61,560 bases of DNA from NORP181 sp047623555 (GCA_047623555.1 JBLHMP010000011.1:1-61560), one strand, 5' to 3'. Counted from the stretch's first letter, positions 41,831 to 50,742 are shown. The notes: generated from the letters alone by a model not told the origin. Translations and numbers: made by a program.

Positions 41831-42721
41831 CTAAGTGTCGCCGCCAGTTGAATCGGGCCCAATTTTGTCCTGTGTTTGAGTGTCAAAATCACCGGCGTCA
41901 TGGCGTTCGTGTAATTGCGTGTCCAGATCACCAAACGCCCGGTTCACTATGCGACCGCGTTTTGTTGCCGGGCGGGCATCGATCTGTTCGGCCCACCGCA
42001 TCACGTTTTTATAGCTTTGCACATCCAGGAACTCACCGGCGCTATACAGCCGACCCAAAACCAGCTGGCCGTACCATGGCCAAATCGCCATATCCGCGAT
42101 GGTGTATTCATCGCCACAGATGAAATCGTTGTCGGCCAGTTGCCGGTCCAGTACGTCAAGCTGGCGCTTGGCCTCCATTGCGAACCGGTTGATCGGGTAT
42201 TCCATTTTTTCGGGTGCGTAGGCGTAGAAATGGCCAAACCCGCCACCCAGATACGGTGCACTGCCCATCAACCAGAACAGCCACGACAGGCATTCAGGCC
42301 GGTCGGCGGCGTCTTTTGGTAGGAAAACGTTGAATTTCTCGGCCAGATACAAAAGGATCGCACCGGATTCAAAGACCCGCGTTGGTTTGTCCGTGCTGTG
42401 ATCACACAGAGCCGGGATCTTTGAGTTTGGGTTGATGTCGACAAAGCCGCTGCCAAACTGGTCGCCGTCGCCAATGTTGATCAGCCAGGCGTCATATTCG
42501 GCCCCGGTGATCCCCAGCGCCAGCATTTCTTCGAGCATCATGGTGATTTTGACACCATTGGGCGTGGCCAGTGAATAGAGCTGTAGCGGGTGTTTGCCGA
42601 CCTGTAGTTCGTTGTCATGCGTCGCACCGGCGATGGGGCGGTTGATGCTGGCAAAGCGGCCACCGCTTTCGCTGTCCCAGGTCCAGACTTTGGCGGGGGT
42701 ATAGGCTGTGGTATCGGTCAT
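41831..42721 (-). CDS. yghU: YghU-like glutathione S-transferase / disulfide reductase
   Basis: A 296-residue GST of the Nu class (YghU/YfcG type), enzymes with glutathione disulfide-bond reductase activity that bind two glutathiones. The N-terminal extension (VWTWDSESGGRFASINRPIAG) is characteristic; then the thioredoxin-like domain with LYSLATPNGVKITMMLEE (Thr/Asn in place of a catalytic Cys), NPNSKIPAL, FESGAILLYLAEKF, and the helical C domain with DEYTIADMAIWPW. Cytosolic, single gene. Confidence 0.9.
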   Translation of the reverse strand: MTDTTAYTPAKVWTWDSESGGRFASINRPIAGATHDNELQVGKHPLQLYSLATPNGVKITMMLEEMLALGITGAEYDAWLINIGDGDQFGSGFVDINPNSKIPALCDHSTDKPTRVFESGAILLYLAEKFNVFLPKDAADRPECLSWLFWLMGSAPYLGGGFGHFYAYAPEKMEYPINRFAMEAKRQLDVLDRQLADNDFICGDEYTIADMAIWPWYGQLVLGRLYSAGEFLDVQSYKNVMRWAEQIDARPATKRGRIVNRAFGDLDTQLHERHDAGDFDTQTQDKIGPDSTGGDT

Positions 42722-42890
42722 CTTTGGTCTCTGCCTGATATAAGTTCAATGTCGTTCGCTACCGTAACGACGACATCGGCCAGCGCAAGAGGCCGGGACA
42801 ACACGGTCGGTTGATGAGCTTGAACCGGACGTTGACGCGGGACGTGGTCCTGGGCCGGTTTGACGACTAAATACCAGGGCAGGGCGGCGC

Positions 42891-43253
42891 ATGAACACGC
42901 CTCAGAGCAGGGCTTCGGACTTTCACAAAAGGGCGAATGCTCATTTGCGGGCCGTGTTTGAATCTGGCGACGAAGCTGATTTGGTCGCACGCCTGCGCGC
43001 CGACAAAGTTTTGGCGGGCGAGGTCGTTTTAGAGGCCAAAATGAAACTGGTCGCCGATGCGGCGCTGTCAAAAATGACCTCGCCGAAAGGCTGGTATTGT
43101 CTGGCTCCGGTGGCTGTGGGCCCTGAGGTACAGGCGCGCGCGGTGCGTTTGCAAAGCCGGTATCCAGTCAAATACACGCTGCTGGCCGGGCCCGGCGATG
43201 ACGTGCCCAAAGAAACGCTGATCTATCCGGCGGCGTTTGACAATCCGGACTGA
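42891..43253 (+). CDS. Conserved hypothetical protein
   Basis: A 120-residue protein that I do not recognise. No signal peptide or membrane segment; alpha-helical N-terminal half (FHKRANAHLRAVFES), then SPKGWYCLAPVAVGP and PVKYTLLAGPGDDVPKE. Codon use matches neighbours and a GGAG-like site (AGGGCGGCGC) is poor. It is followed after ~58 bases by the lipase-like gene on the same strand. It looks real by length and coding character, but the function is open. Confidence 0.6.
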   Translation: MNTPQSRASDFHKRANAHLRAVFESGDEADLVARLRADKVLAGEVVLEAKMKLVADAALSKMTSPKGWYCLAPVAVGPEVQARAVRLQSRYPVKYTLLAGPGDDVPKETLIYPAAFDNPD

Positions 43254-43310
43254 GCGTAATTGGTGAATTTGGGCCTTTTTCTAAGGTGCGTTTGGCTTTA
43301 TCCGGGGGAT

Positions 43311-44072
43311 ATGCGTTTCCTCATCCTGTGTCTTTTCGTTTTGCCAGCCGCTGCGCGCGCTGAGTGTGTCATCCTGCTGCATGGGTTGGCCCGAAGCGAA
43401 GCATCCTTTTTGGTGATGGGCGAAGTGTTTGAGGCGCAGGGATATCAGGTCGTGCGCCCGGGTTATGATTCGACGGAATTACCGATTCAGGCCTTGGTCG
43501 ATCAGACATTGCCCCAGGCGGTGGCTGAATGTGGCGATCAGACGGTGCATTTTGTGACCCATTCGATGGGCGGGATATTGCTGCGCTATTGGCTGCGGAA
43601 CAATCGCCCGGAAAACCTTGGAAATGTGGTGATGTTGGGCCCGCCCAATCAGGGCAGCCAGCTGGTTGACGCGCTGGATGACTGGCGGGCCTTTGGTTGG
43701 ATAAACGGTCCGGCAGGTCAGCAACTGAGCACCGATCCGAACAGTCTGGTGCGGCGTTTGCCACCGGTGGATTATCCGGTGGGGGTGATCGCCGGTGACC
43801 AGTCGCTGAATCTGGTGTTTTCAGCACTGATAGACGGGCCGGATGACGGCAAAGTGGGGGTTTCTGAAACCCGTGTAGACGGGATGTTGGACCAAATTAT
43901 TCTGCCGGTAACGCATACGTTTATGATGAACAGCCCAAGGGTCATTGCCGAGACGATATATTTTGTCGAAACCGGAGAGTTCCATCCGGAAATTTCATGG
44001 CTGGATGCGGTATTTGGCACGATCTCAAAGACTTGCCTAAATCATGATTGCGAAGCGGAGCCCATAGAATGA
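43311..44072 (+). CDS. Secreted alpha/beta-hydrolase (lipase/PGAP1-like esterase)
   Basis: A 253-residue protein. The start at ATG 43311, five bases after GGGGG, gives a signal peptide (MRFLILCLFVLPAAARA). It has VILLHGLARSEASF (oxyanion), the nucleophile elbow VTHSMGGILLRYWL (Ser about residue 81), the strand MLGPPNQGSQL and a late His in VTHTFMM. It is close to the PGAP1/EstA-like esterases or lipases of proteobacteria; the enzyme should act in the periplasm on a lipid or ester. The stop overlaps the phnM start by ATGA, making a two-gene operon. Confidence 0.85.
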   Translation: MRFLILCLFVLPAAARAECVILLHGLARSEASFLVMGEVFEAQGYQVVRPGYDSTELPIQALVDQTLPQAVAECGDQTVHFVTHSMGGILLRYWLRNNRPENLGNVVMLGPPNQGSQLVDALDDWRAFGWINGPAGQQLSTDPNSLVRRLPPVDYPVGVIAGDQSLNLVFSALIDGPDDGKVGVSETRVDGMLDQIILPVTHTFMMNSPRVIAETIYFVETGEFHPEISWLDAVFGTISKTCLNHDCEAEPIE

Positions 44073-45214
44073 GCGCACTGGCCTTTGATTTGAGTGCTGA
44101 CATCCTGCTGCCGGGGCAGGGTGTGGTGCCTGCCACCTTGTCGATTGCAGACGGGGTTGTGGTTGAAGACACGGTCGGACGTCCGGTGGATTTGGGGGGA
44201 TATCTGGTATTGCCGGGTATCGTCGATCTGCATGGTGACGGGTTTGAGCGTCACCTTGCACCGCGACGCGGGGCGATGAAACAGATGGTCGAGGGGGTGA
44301 TCGCGGTTGAGGCTGAACTGGCGGCCAATGGCATGACGACGGCGATCATGGCCCAGTTTCACAGCTGGGAAGGCGGGCTGCGCGGCCCGGATTTTGCCGC
44401 CGACGTGTTTGCCGCAATCGCGCAGGTGCGCCCGGATGTGGTGACGGATTTGATCCCGCAACTGCGTTTTGAGACCAATATGCTGGATGATTACGCGGGT
44501 CTGCCCGGCAAGATTGCCGACTGGCAGGTGGGGTATGTGGTGTTCAATGATCATCTGCCGCACGAGCGGCTGGCGGCGGGTAAACGTCCGCCTCGGCTGA
44601 CTGGGCAAGCGTTAAAGGCCGGGCGCAATCCTGAACGGCATCTCGAGATGTTGATAGAGCTGCACGCGCGATCGGGCGAAGTGCCTGCGGCGTTGGATAA
44701 TCTGACGCAACAGTTGCGGGCGGCGGGTATTCGGATGGGCAGCCATGATGACAACACCGCCGCACAGCGTGCCGTATGGCGGGGTCGCGGCGTGCGGATC
44801 ACTGAATTCCCCGAAACCCATGAGGCGGCAGAGGCGGCGCATGAGGCCGGGGACAGCGTCATATTAGGGGCGCCGAATGTGGTGCGCGGTGGGTCACATA
44901 AAGCCAATGCCAGCGCGATTGAACTGGTTGCTATGGGGCTGTGTGATGCGCTGGCCTCGGATTATCATTACCCATCGCCGCGGCGCGCCGCACTGATGCT
45001 GGCGCGCAGTGGTGTGGTTGATATGGAGACGGCCTGGGGGTTGGTGTCGTCCGGGCCAGCGCGGGTTTTGGAGATGGCGGATCGCGGCTCTTTTGCAGTA
45101 GGGTTACGGGCGGATCTGGTGATTTTAGAGGCTGAGAGTAAGCGGGTTGCGGCCACGATGTCGGCTGGGCGGTTTAGTTATTTAAGCGGCGATGTAGCGA
45201 CGCGATTTTTCTGA
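44069..45214 (+). CDS. phnM: Alpha-D-ribose 1-methylphosphonate 5-triphosphate diphosphatase (PhnM), orphan
   Basis: A 381-residue amidohydrolase-fold protein of the PhnM family. In the C-P lyase pathway PhnM removes pyrophosphate from ribose 1-methylphosphonate 5-triphosphate. LPGIVDLHGDGFERHLAPR carries the first metal site, NDHLPHER and HDDNTAAQR follow, and LGAPNVVRGGSHKAN and DYHYPSPRRAA complete it. The ATG at 44069 overlaps the esterase stop. No other phn gene is in the window, so this is an orphan; stand-alone homologues may act on other nucleotide or phosphoribosyl substrates. Full length. Confidence 0.88.
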   Translation: MSALAFDLSADILLPGQGVVPATLSIADGVVVEDTVGRPVDLGGYLVLPGIVDLHGDGFERHLAPRRGAMKQMVEGVIAVEAELAANGMTTAIMAQFHSWEGGLRGPDFAADVFAAIAQVRPDVVTDLIPQLRFETNMLDDYAGLPGKIADWQVGYVVFNDHLPHERLAAGKRPPRLTGQALKAGRNPERHLEMLIELHARSGEVPAALDNLTQQLRAAGIRMGSHDDNTAAQRAVWRGRGVRITEFPETHEAAEAAHEAGDSVILGAPNVVRGGSHKANASAIELVAMGLCDALASDYHYPSPRRAALMLARSGVVDMETAWGLVSSGPARVLEMADRGSFAVGLRADLVILEAESKRVAATMSAGRFSYLSGDVATRFF

Positions 45215-45233
45215 TTCTCTGGTGATGCGCTTG

Positions 45234-45272
45234 TGGCTGGCGTTGTTTTTTAGGTATTTAGGACGAGAAGAA
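45234..45272 (+). repeat. ~40-nt intergenic repeat, copy C
   Basis: Shares TGGCTG-GTTG-TTTTAGGTATTT and ACGAGAAGAA with the copy at 59544-59581. It lies 20 bases after the phnM stop; the D copy lies ~95 bases after ubiK. Confidence 0.5.
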
Positions 45273-45300
45273 ACGGGGGGCGGCGCTAGGGTTTTGGGCG

Positions 45301-46377
45301 CTAGGATTTTGGCCGGATGATCCGGTTGAAATGGCCCATTTTCCGACCGGTTTTTATGTCGGCCTTGCCATATAGATGCAGGGCGGTGTCGGGTTCTTTG
45401 GCCAGATCAGGAACGCGCGCCATGTCATTGCCGATCAGGTTTTCCATGACCATATCAGTATAGCGCTGACCATCGCCCAAGGGCCAGCCGACAATGGCGC
45501 GTATGTGTTGCTCAAACTGGTCAACGGCACAGCCATTTTGCGTCCAATGACCGGAGTTATGCACCCGGGGGGCGATTTCGTTGACGATCAAACCGGTTGG
45601 GGTGACGAACAGTTCGACCCCCAGAACGCCGACATAATCCAGTGCATTCAGGATGTTGGCCGCAAGTAGGATGGCGTCGGTGCGTTGTGCCCGTGATAGG
45701 CGTGCCGGAACCGTTGTGGTGTGCAGAATGCCATTGCGATGGACATTTTCGCCAGGATCAAAACAGGCGATTTCGCCGGTAATACCGCGCGCGGCGATCA
45801 CCGAAACTTCGTGGCTGAAGTTTACGAACCCTTCGAGCAGCGCTGGAGCGCCTGTCATATCCTCATAGGCTTTGGCCGCATCCTGAGAGGTGTTCAGGCG
45901 CGCTTGACCTTTGCCGTCATAGCCAAAGCGGCGGGTTTTTAGGATCGCTGGCGTGCCGATGTCTGCAAGCGCAGTTTTTAGGCTGGCAAGGTCGGTGATG
46001 TCGGCAAACGGTGCGGTTTGCAGGCCCAACGCTTGCAGAAATGTTTTTTCGGTCAGGCGGTCCTGACTGATGCGCAACGCCTCACGTCCCGGGTAGATAG
46101 GGCGGTGTTGTTCCAGAATATCAAGCGCTTGCGTCGGGATATTTTCAAACTCATAGGTGATGACATCGACTGATCCGGCAAACCGGGTCAGCGCGTCAAC
46201 ATCATCATAGGCTGCCGTGGTCACCTGATCGGCAACATGGCCTGCGGGTGGTTTGGCGCCGGGTTCAAAGATGTGGCTGCGAAACCCCAGACGGGCGGCG
46301 GCTACGGACAACATGCGGCCAAGCTGGCCACCGCCAAGAATACCGATCATAGCGCCCGTGGGCAGGGCCTCAGTCAT
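45301..46377 (-). CDS. purK: 5-(carboxyamino)imidazole ribonucleotide synthase
   Basis: A 358-residue ATP-grasp enzyme that carboxylates AIR to N5-CAIR in purine synthesis. N-terminal IGILGGGQLGRMLSVAAARLG, then ATP-grasp parts ILKTRRFGYDGKGQ, LEGFVNFSHEVSVI and the metal ligands in NEIAPRVHNSGHWT. Complete. Its start overlaps the end of purE by eight bases, so the two work in sequence from one mRNA. Confidence 0.95.
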   Translation of the reverse strand: MTEALPTGAMIGILGGGQLGRMLSVAAARLGFRSHIFEPGAKPPAGHVADQVTTAAYDDVDALTRFAGSVDVITYEFENIPTQALDILEQHRPIYPGREALRISQDRLTEKTFLQALGLQTAPFADITDLASLKTALADIGTPAILKTRRFGYDGKGQARLNTSQDAAKAYEDMTGAPALLEGFVNFSHEVSVIAARGITGEIACFDPGENVHRNGILHTTTVPARLSRAQRTDAILLAANILNALDYVGVLGVELFVTPTGLIVNEIAPRVHNSGHWTQNGCAVDQFEQHIRAIVGWPLGDGQRYTDMVMENLIGNDMARVPDLAKEPDTALHLYGKADIKTGRKMGHFNRIIRPKS

Positions 46378-46858
46378 TTTGTGGCACCTCGGGGATCGAT
46401 GCGGACAGGGCGGCGCGCCAAGCGTCTAACCGTTCCGCCAGCGCCGGGTCCTGAAGCGCCAGAATGCCGACCGCCATCAGACCCGCATTGGCGGCACCGG
46501 CGGCACCGATGGCCATGGTGGCGACAGGAAAACCTTTGGGCATTTGCACGATGGAATAAAGCGAATCGACACCCGACAGCGCCCGGGTTTGAACCGGAAC
46601 GCCGATCACTGGCACACGGGTTTTGCTGGCCATCATACCGGGCAGATGTGCGGCACCTCCGGCCCCGGCGATGATCACCTGCAGCCCACGTGACACGGCG
46701 GTTTTGCCATACTCCCACAGGCGGTCCGGGGTGCGATGCGCCGACACGATGCGGGTTTCATAACTGACACCCAGCTCATCCAGAATATCAGCGGCGAGTT
46801 TCATGGTCGGCCAGTCCGATTGGCTGCCCATAATGATGCCTACATGTGGTTCGGCCAT
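46370..46858 (-). CDS. purE: 5-(carboxyamino)imidazole ribonucleotide mutase
   Basis: A 162-residue class I PurE, converting N5-CAIR to CAIR. The active-site motif MGSQSDWPTMKLAADIL (Ser and Asp at about 12-15), VSAHRTPDRL and AGGAAHLPGMMA are all there. Octameric enzyme in other bacteria. First of purE-purK. Confidence 0.96.
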   Translation of the reverse strand: MAEPHVGIIMGSQSDWPTMKLAADILDELGVSYETRIVSAHRTPDRLWEYGKTAVSRGLQVIIAGAGGAAHLPGMMASKTRVPVIGVPVQTRALSGVDSLYSIVQMPKGFPVATMAIGAAGAANAGLMAVGILALQDPALAERLDAWRAALSASIPEVPQND

Positions 46859-46919
46859 ATCTGTCCCCGATGTCTGTACGTATCTTTGAAAGAGCGGGCA
46901 CTATAGCCAAAACACTGGC

Positions 46920-47144
46920 CTAGGCAATGATGTCCGGAATCAGCCGATCTTGGATTAAGGCGATCTGGTCTTTCAGCCGCAATTTCTGCTTTTTCAGTCG
47001 CTGGATTGTTAGCTGATCGCCGGTGCCTTTCTCGACAAGCGCCGCAATTGCTTCGTCCAGATCACGATGTTGGCGCTGGAATTCAACAAGTTCAACGCGC
47101 AGAACATCATTGGTTTTCATTGACATATCTATGGGGGCATTCAT
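46920..47144 (-). CDS. YdcH family (DUF465) small protein
   Basis: A 74-residue helical protein of the YdcH/DUF465 family. The hairpin helices (LRVELVEFQRQHRDLDEAI and IQRLKKQKLRLKDQIALIQD) with the LKKxKLxLKDxI core are diagnostic. The function is unknown. Internal methionines at codons 7 and 9 are alternative starts. Located just upstream of purE on the same strand with a 61-base gap. Confidence 0.85.
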   Translation of the reverse strand: MNAPIDMSMKTNDVLRVELVEFQRQHRDLDEAIAALVEKGTGDQLTIQRLKKQKLRLKDQIALIQDRLIPDIIA

Positions 47145-47321
47145 GTCGGCGACTCAGGTTAGGGCGTGCAGAAGCCTTACAGTAAACGCAGAAGTTGTTT
47201 TCACCAAAAGACTTTTTCATTATTGCTGAATTTTTGCTGTGACGAAAGCCTATAGCCGTGACAGAGCACAGTAGTTTTGCTGATAATCTGTGCGTCAAAC
47301 CAAATGCAAAATGCTTGGACC

Positions 47322-47350
47322 CTTGTTACTGCGCTGGTTTCCCCCCATAT
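47322..47350 (+). promoter_or_regulatory. Sigma-32 (RpoH)-like promoter of the hsp20 operon
   Basis: CTTGTTA (47322-47328), 14-base spacer, CCCCATAT (47343-47350) matches the RpoH consensus CTTGAAA-N11-15-CCCCAT-TA well, ~65 bases before the Hsp20 start. Confidence 0.65.
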
Positions 47351-47416
47351 TTATCAAGCGGGGTTGCCAATGAGGGATCACGCGACACGTCGCTTTACGG
47401 TCAAAGGACGAAATGA

Positions 47417-47830
47417 ATGACGAAACTTACCTTGGGTTCCTATCCACATTTGCTTGGATTTGAGCAATTGGAACGCTTGCTTGAACGCTCGGCCAAGTCC
47501 GGGAACGAAGGCTATCCTCCGTACAACATCGAACAAACGTCGCAGCAATCCTATCGTATTACGCTGGCTGTGGCCGGTTTCGGTGAGAACGATCTGGCGA
47601 TAACAGTTGAGGATCGCCAGTTGGTGATCCGCGGACGGCAGCGTGAAGACAGTGATGGCCGGGTGTTTTTACACCGCGGCATCGCAGCGCGGCAGTTTCA
47701 GCGCATGTTCGTTCTGGCCGACGGGGTCGAGGTTGGCGAGGCAATCACGGAAAACGGATTGCTGCATGTGGATTTGACCCAGGCGATGCCGGAAACGATT
47801 GTTCAGACGATCAATATTAAGAAAGGGTAA
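47417..47830 (+). CDS. Small heat-shock protein (Hsp20/IbpA family)
   Basis: A 137-residue alpha-crystallin-type holdase. The N-terminal arm FEQLERLLERSAKSGNEGYPPYNIE, the crystallin domain (YRITLAVAGFGENDLAITVE, then LVIRGR, FLHRGIAARQFQRMF) and ENGLLHVDL fit the IbpA subgroup. Its promoter resembles sigma-32 sites. Three bases after its stop follows the DUF1150 gene, a pairing common in alphaproteobacteria. Confidence 0.92.
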   Translation: MTKLTLGSYPHLLGFEQLERLLERSAKSGNEGYPPYNIEQTSQQSYRITLAVAGFGENDLAITVEDRQLVIRGRQREDSDGRVFLHRGIAARQFQRMFVLADGVEVGEAITENGLLHVDLTQAMPETIVQTINIKKG

Positions 47831-47833
47831 GCC

Positions 47834-48058
47834 ATGAATGCTCCACTTGAAATTAAAGAACCTGATGACCGGATCGTATATGTCAAAACCGTCGATATGG
47901 CGGATCTGCCGGATGAAATTCGTGAGGAAATCGGCGACCATGATCAGCTGTATGCGGTGCACAACTCTGAGGGTCAGCAACTGGCCCTGGTTGGCAACCG
48001 CAAACTGGCGTTCAGTTTGGCCCGCCAGCATGATTTTGCTCCTGTTGCGGTGCATTGA
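47834..48058 (+). CDS. DUF1150 family protein
   Basis: A 74-residue protein of the DUF1150 family (DDRIVYVKTVDMADLP, then YAVHNSEGQQLALVGNRKLAF). No function is known, but the consistent position after hsp20 in alphaproteobacteria suggests a role in heat-shock or as partner of the small heat-shock protein. Its stop overlaps the TTG start of the phzF-like gene by TTGA, so the three form one operon. Confidence 0.88.
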   Translation: MNAPLEIKEPDDRIVYVKTVDMADLPDEIREEIGDHDQLYAVHNSEGQQLALVGNRKLAFSLARQHDFAPVAVH

Positions 48059-48943
48059 GCCAATTTGCCTTTGACTGGATAGACGCGTTTTCAGGCCGGG
48101 CGTTTGGCGGCAATGGTTGTGCCGTGGTGCATGGTGGGGCCGGGTTGCCGGATCAGACCTGCACCGATTTTGTTCGCGAAACATCGCTGGTGGAATGCAC
48201 GTTTACCGGGCCGTCAGATGTGGCTGACATCAAGGTGCGATATTTTCTGGCAAGCCGGGAAATACCGTTTGCCGGGCACCCAACGATTGCCACAGTGGCG
48301 GCGATGCGATCGCGCGGGCTGATCAAAGGCGACAGTCTTGTGCTGAAAACCGGGGCCGGGTTGGTGTCGGTGCGATTGGATGGCGACATCATCGAAATGA
48401 CGCAAATTGCGCCGAAATTTGGTGTCATGGCCGACCCGGATTTAGTGGCCGCGGCGATTGGCCTGACGTCGGGCGCGATTATTGCCGCGCCACAGGTGGT
48501 GTCCACTGGCCTGCCATTCTGCGTCACGGTTTTGCGCGATCATGCGGCGTTGCGCGCGGCGACGTTAAACATTGATGCGCTGGGCGTGTTAAACGCGTCA
48601 CTTGGTGGTGATGAGGTGGACGTGATGGAGCCGTTTTTGGTGACGTTGAAAGGCGCGACCAAGGTCGGAGACACATTTTCAAGGTTGCTACTGGCCCCAC
48701 CGGGCCCAGCTGAGGACCCGTTTACCGGATCGGCAACCGGGGGCGATGGCGGCGTATCTGTGGCGCCATGGATTGATGGACCAGGACAGCTTTGTTGCCC
48801 AGCAGGGTCATTGGCTGGGCCGACCGGGACAGGCGCAGGTGCGCCGCATCGGGCCAGTTGATGCGATGACCGGAATTGCGGTCGCGGGGCAGGGGTTTGT
48901 GCTGATGCGCGGCAAAGTCGATTTACCGGACCTAAAGGGCTAG
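48055..48943 (+). pseudogene. PhzF-family isomerase with a frameshift
   Basis: A PhzF/diaminopimelate-epimerase-fold protein read in two frames. Frame one (48055 to ~48742) has FDWIDAFSGRAFGGNGCAVV, the Glu of TSLVECTF, GHPTIATVAAM and DPFTGSATGG. The expected MAAYLWRHGLMDQ then continues in the next frame from 48746 to the TAG at 48943, finishing DLPDLKG. The break is at GGGGGCG (48739-48745), where one extra base or a two-base loss separates the frames. Otherwise the protein is complete at about 295 residues. It is either a recent mutation or a base-call error; frame one alone would end in a wrong tail of 39 residues. Confidence 0.85.
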
Positions 48944-48974
48944 GTCTGCCGGCACAACATTGCGCCCAAACGCA

Positions 48975-49006
48975 AAAAGGCCCGAGCTTTGAAGCTCGGG
49001 CCTTTT
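48975..49006. terminator. Bidirectional Rho-independent terminator
   Basis: AAAAGGCCCGAGCTT, two-base loop, AAGCTCGGGCCTTTT: 15-bp stem with A and T runs on both sides, between the ends of the convergent phzF-like and sat/cysC genes. It can serve both strands. Confidence 0.93.
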
Positions 49007-49026
49007 GTATTGCTTCGTGTCAGCGA

Positions 49027-50742
49027 TCAGCCGCCGATAAGGCCCATGCTTTCCAGCTTCAACAGAACCTGATGGGCACAGTTGTCGACGTCAACATTTT
49101 CGGTCTCAAGGCTAAGCTCGGGGTTTTCCGGAACGTCATAGGGATCAGAGATACCTGTGAATTCCTGGATCTTTCCGGCGCGGGCCAGTTTGTACAGACC
49201 TTTGCGGTCGCGTTTTTCGCACTCTTCGATCGATGTGGCAACGTGGATTTCAAGGAAGGCGCCATAGCCTTCGATTTCTTCACGTACAGCCCGGCGTGTC
49301 GTGGCATAGGGCGCGATTGGCGCACAGATGGCGATGCCGCCGTTTTTGGTGATCTCAGACGCGACATAACCGATGCGGCGAATGTTCAGATCGCGGTGCT
49401 CTTTGCTGAACCCAAGTTCCGAAGACAGGTTTTTGCGCACGATATCACCGTCCAGCAATGTCACTGGGCGACCGCCCATTTCCATCAACTTGACCATCAA
49501 AGCGTTGGCGATTGTGGATTTACCCGAGCCGGAAAAGCCGGTGAAAAACACGGTAAAGCCCTGCTGGTTGCGCGGTGGTTTGGTGCGGCGCAATTCTTTG
49601 ACAACTTCGGGAAAGGAAAACCACTCTGGGATTTCCAGGCCTTCGGCAAGACGACGACGCAATTCAGTGCCCGAAATGTTCAGGACGGTGACATTGTCGC
49701 GATCTTCGATCTCGTCATTTGGTTCGTATTGGGCGCGTTCCTGCACATAAACCATGTGTTTGAAATCGACCATTTCGATGCCCATTTCTTCCTGATTCTC
49801 ACGAAACAGATCCTGCGCGTCGTAGGGGCCATAGAAATCTTCGCCTGCCGAGTTTTTACCGGGGCCCGCGTGATCGCGACCAACGATGAAATGTGTACAG
49901 CCGTGGTTTTTGCGGATCAGACCATGCCAGACGGCCTCGCGTGGGCCAGCCATACGCATGGCAAGGTTTAGCAGGCTCATGGTGGTGGTAGCGGCCGGGT
50001 ATTTGTCCAGCACCGCCTCGTAGCAGCGAACACGGGTGAAATGGTCAACATCGCCGGGTTTGGTCAGGCCAACAACCGGGTGGATCAACAGGTTGGCCTC
50101 GGCCTCTTTGGCGGCGCGAAACGTCAGTTCCTGATGCGCACGGTGCAGCGGGTTGCGGGTTTGGAACGCAACAATGCGGCGCCAGCCCAGTTTGCGGAAA
50201 TAGGACCGCAGTTCGTTTGGCGTGTCGCGGCTGCCGCGGAAATCATAATGCACAGGCTGCTGGATACCGGTAACCGGGCCACCCAGATAGATTTCGCCAG
50301 CGGTGTTGTGCAGATAGTTGACGGCTGGGTGTGCCTCATCATCGGCGCCATAGACCTTCTCGGCCTCGACGGCCTTGTTGGGCTTCCAGCTGTCAGTCAC
50401 GGTCATGGTGGCCAAAATTACGCCTTCTTGATCGCGCAACGCAATATCTTCGCCAACCGTAAGACCGTCAGCAAATTTTTCCGACACGTCCAGGGTAATT
50501 GGCATTGGCCACAATGCGCCGTCCGCCATACGCATGTTTTTCACAACACCATCATAGTCGGCTTCCGTCAGGAAACCCTTGAGCGGATTGAAACCACCGT
50601 TCATCAACAATTCAAGATCGCAAATTTGACGCGCTGTCAGATCGTGGCTTTTCAGCTCACCAGCTTCGATTTTCAATTTTTGGGCGGATTCATAAGAAAC
50701 AAATAGCTCGGGGATCGGAGCCAGATTACTAGGCATTGTCAT
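49027..50742 (-). CDS. sat/cysC: Bifunctional sulfate adenylyltransferase / adenylylsulfate kinase
   Basis: A 571-residue fused enzyme for assimilatory sulfate activation: ATP sulfurylase (about 1-390) makes APS, and APS kinase (about 395-571) makes PAPS. The first domain has FQTRNPLHRAHQE, GRDHAGPGKN and YEPNDEIEDR; the second has the Walker A FTGFSGSGKST (about 400-410), LLDGDIVR and ISDPYDVPENPEL. The order (sulfurylase then kinase) is the form seen in many roseobacters and fungi-like fusions. Ends next to a shared bidirectional terminator. Two ATGs near the start (50742, 50736) are possible. Confidence 0.96.
   Translation of the reverse strand: MTMPSNLAPIPELFVSYESAQKLKIEAGELKSHDLTARQICDLELLMNGGFNPLKGFLTEADYDGVVKNMRMADGALWPMPITLDVSEKFADGLTVGEDIALRDQEGVILATMTVTDSWKPNKAVEAEKVYGADDEAHPAVNYLHNTAGEIYLGGPVTGIQQPVHYDFRGSRDTPNELRSYFRKLGWRRIVAFQTRNPLHRAHQELTFRAAKEAEANLLIHPVVGLTKPGDVDHFTRVRCYEAVLDKYPAATTTMSLLNLAMRMAGPREAVWHGLIRKNHGCTHFIVGRDHAGPGKNSAGEDFYGPYDAQDLFRENQEEMGIEMVDFKHMVYVQERAQYEPNDEIEDRDNVTVLNISGTELRRRLAEGLEIPEWFSFPEVVKELRRTKPPRNQQGFTVFFTGFSGSGKSTIANALMVKLMEMGGRPVTLLDGDIVRKNLSSELGFSKEHRDLNIRRIGYVASEITKNGGIAICAPIAPYATTRRAVREEIEGYGAFLEIHVATSIEECEKRDRKGLYKLARAGKIQEFTGISDPYDVPENPELSLETENVDVDNCAHQVLLKLESMGLIGG

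Noticed and set aside
47145..47321. 6S RNA or other known structured RNA upstream of hsp20
   Set aside because: No long closing stem with a central bubble could be seen; only the heat-shock promoter is convincing.
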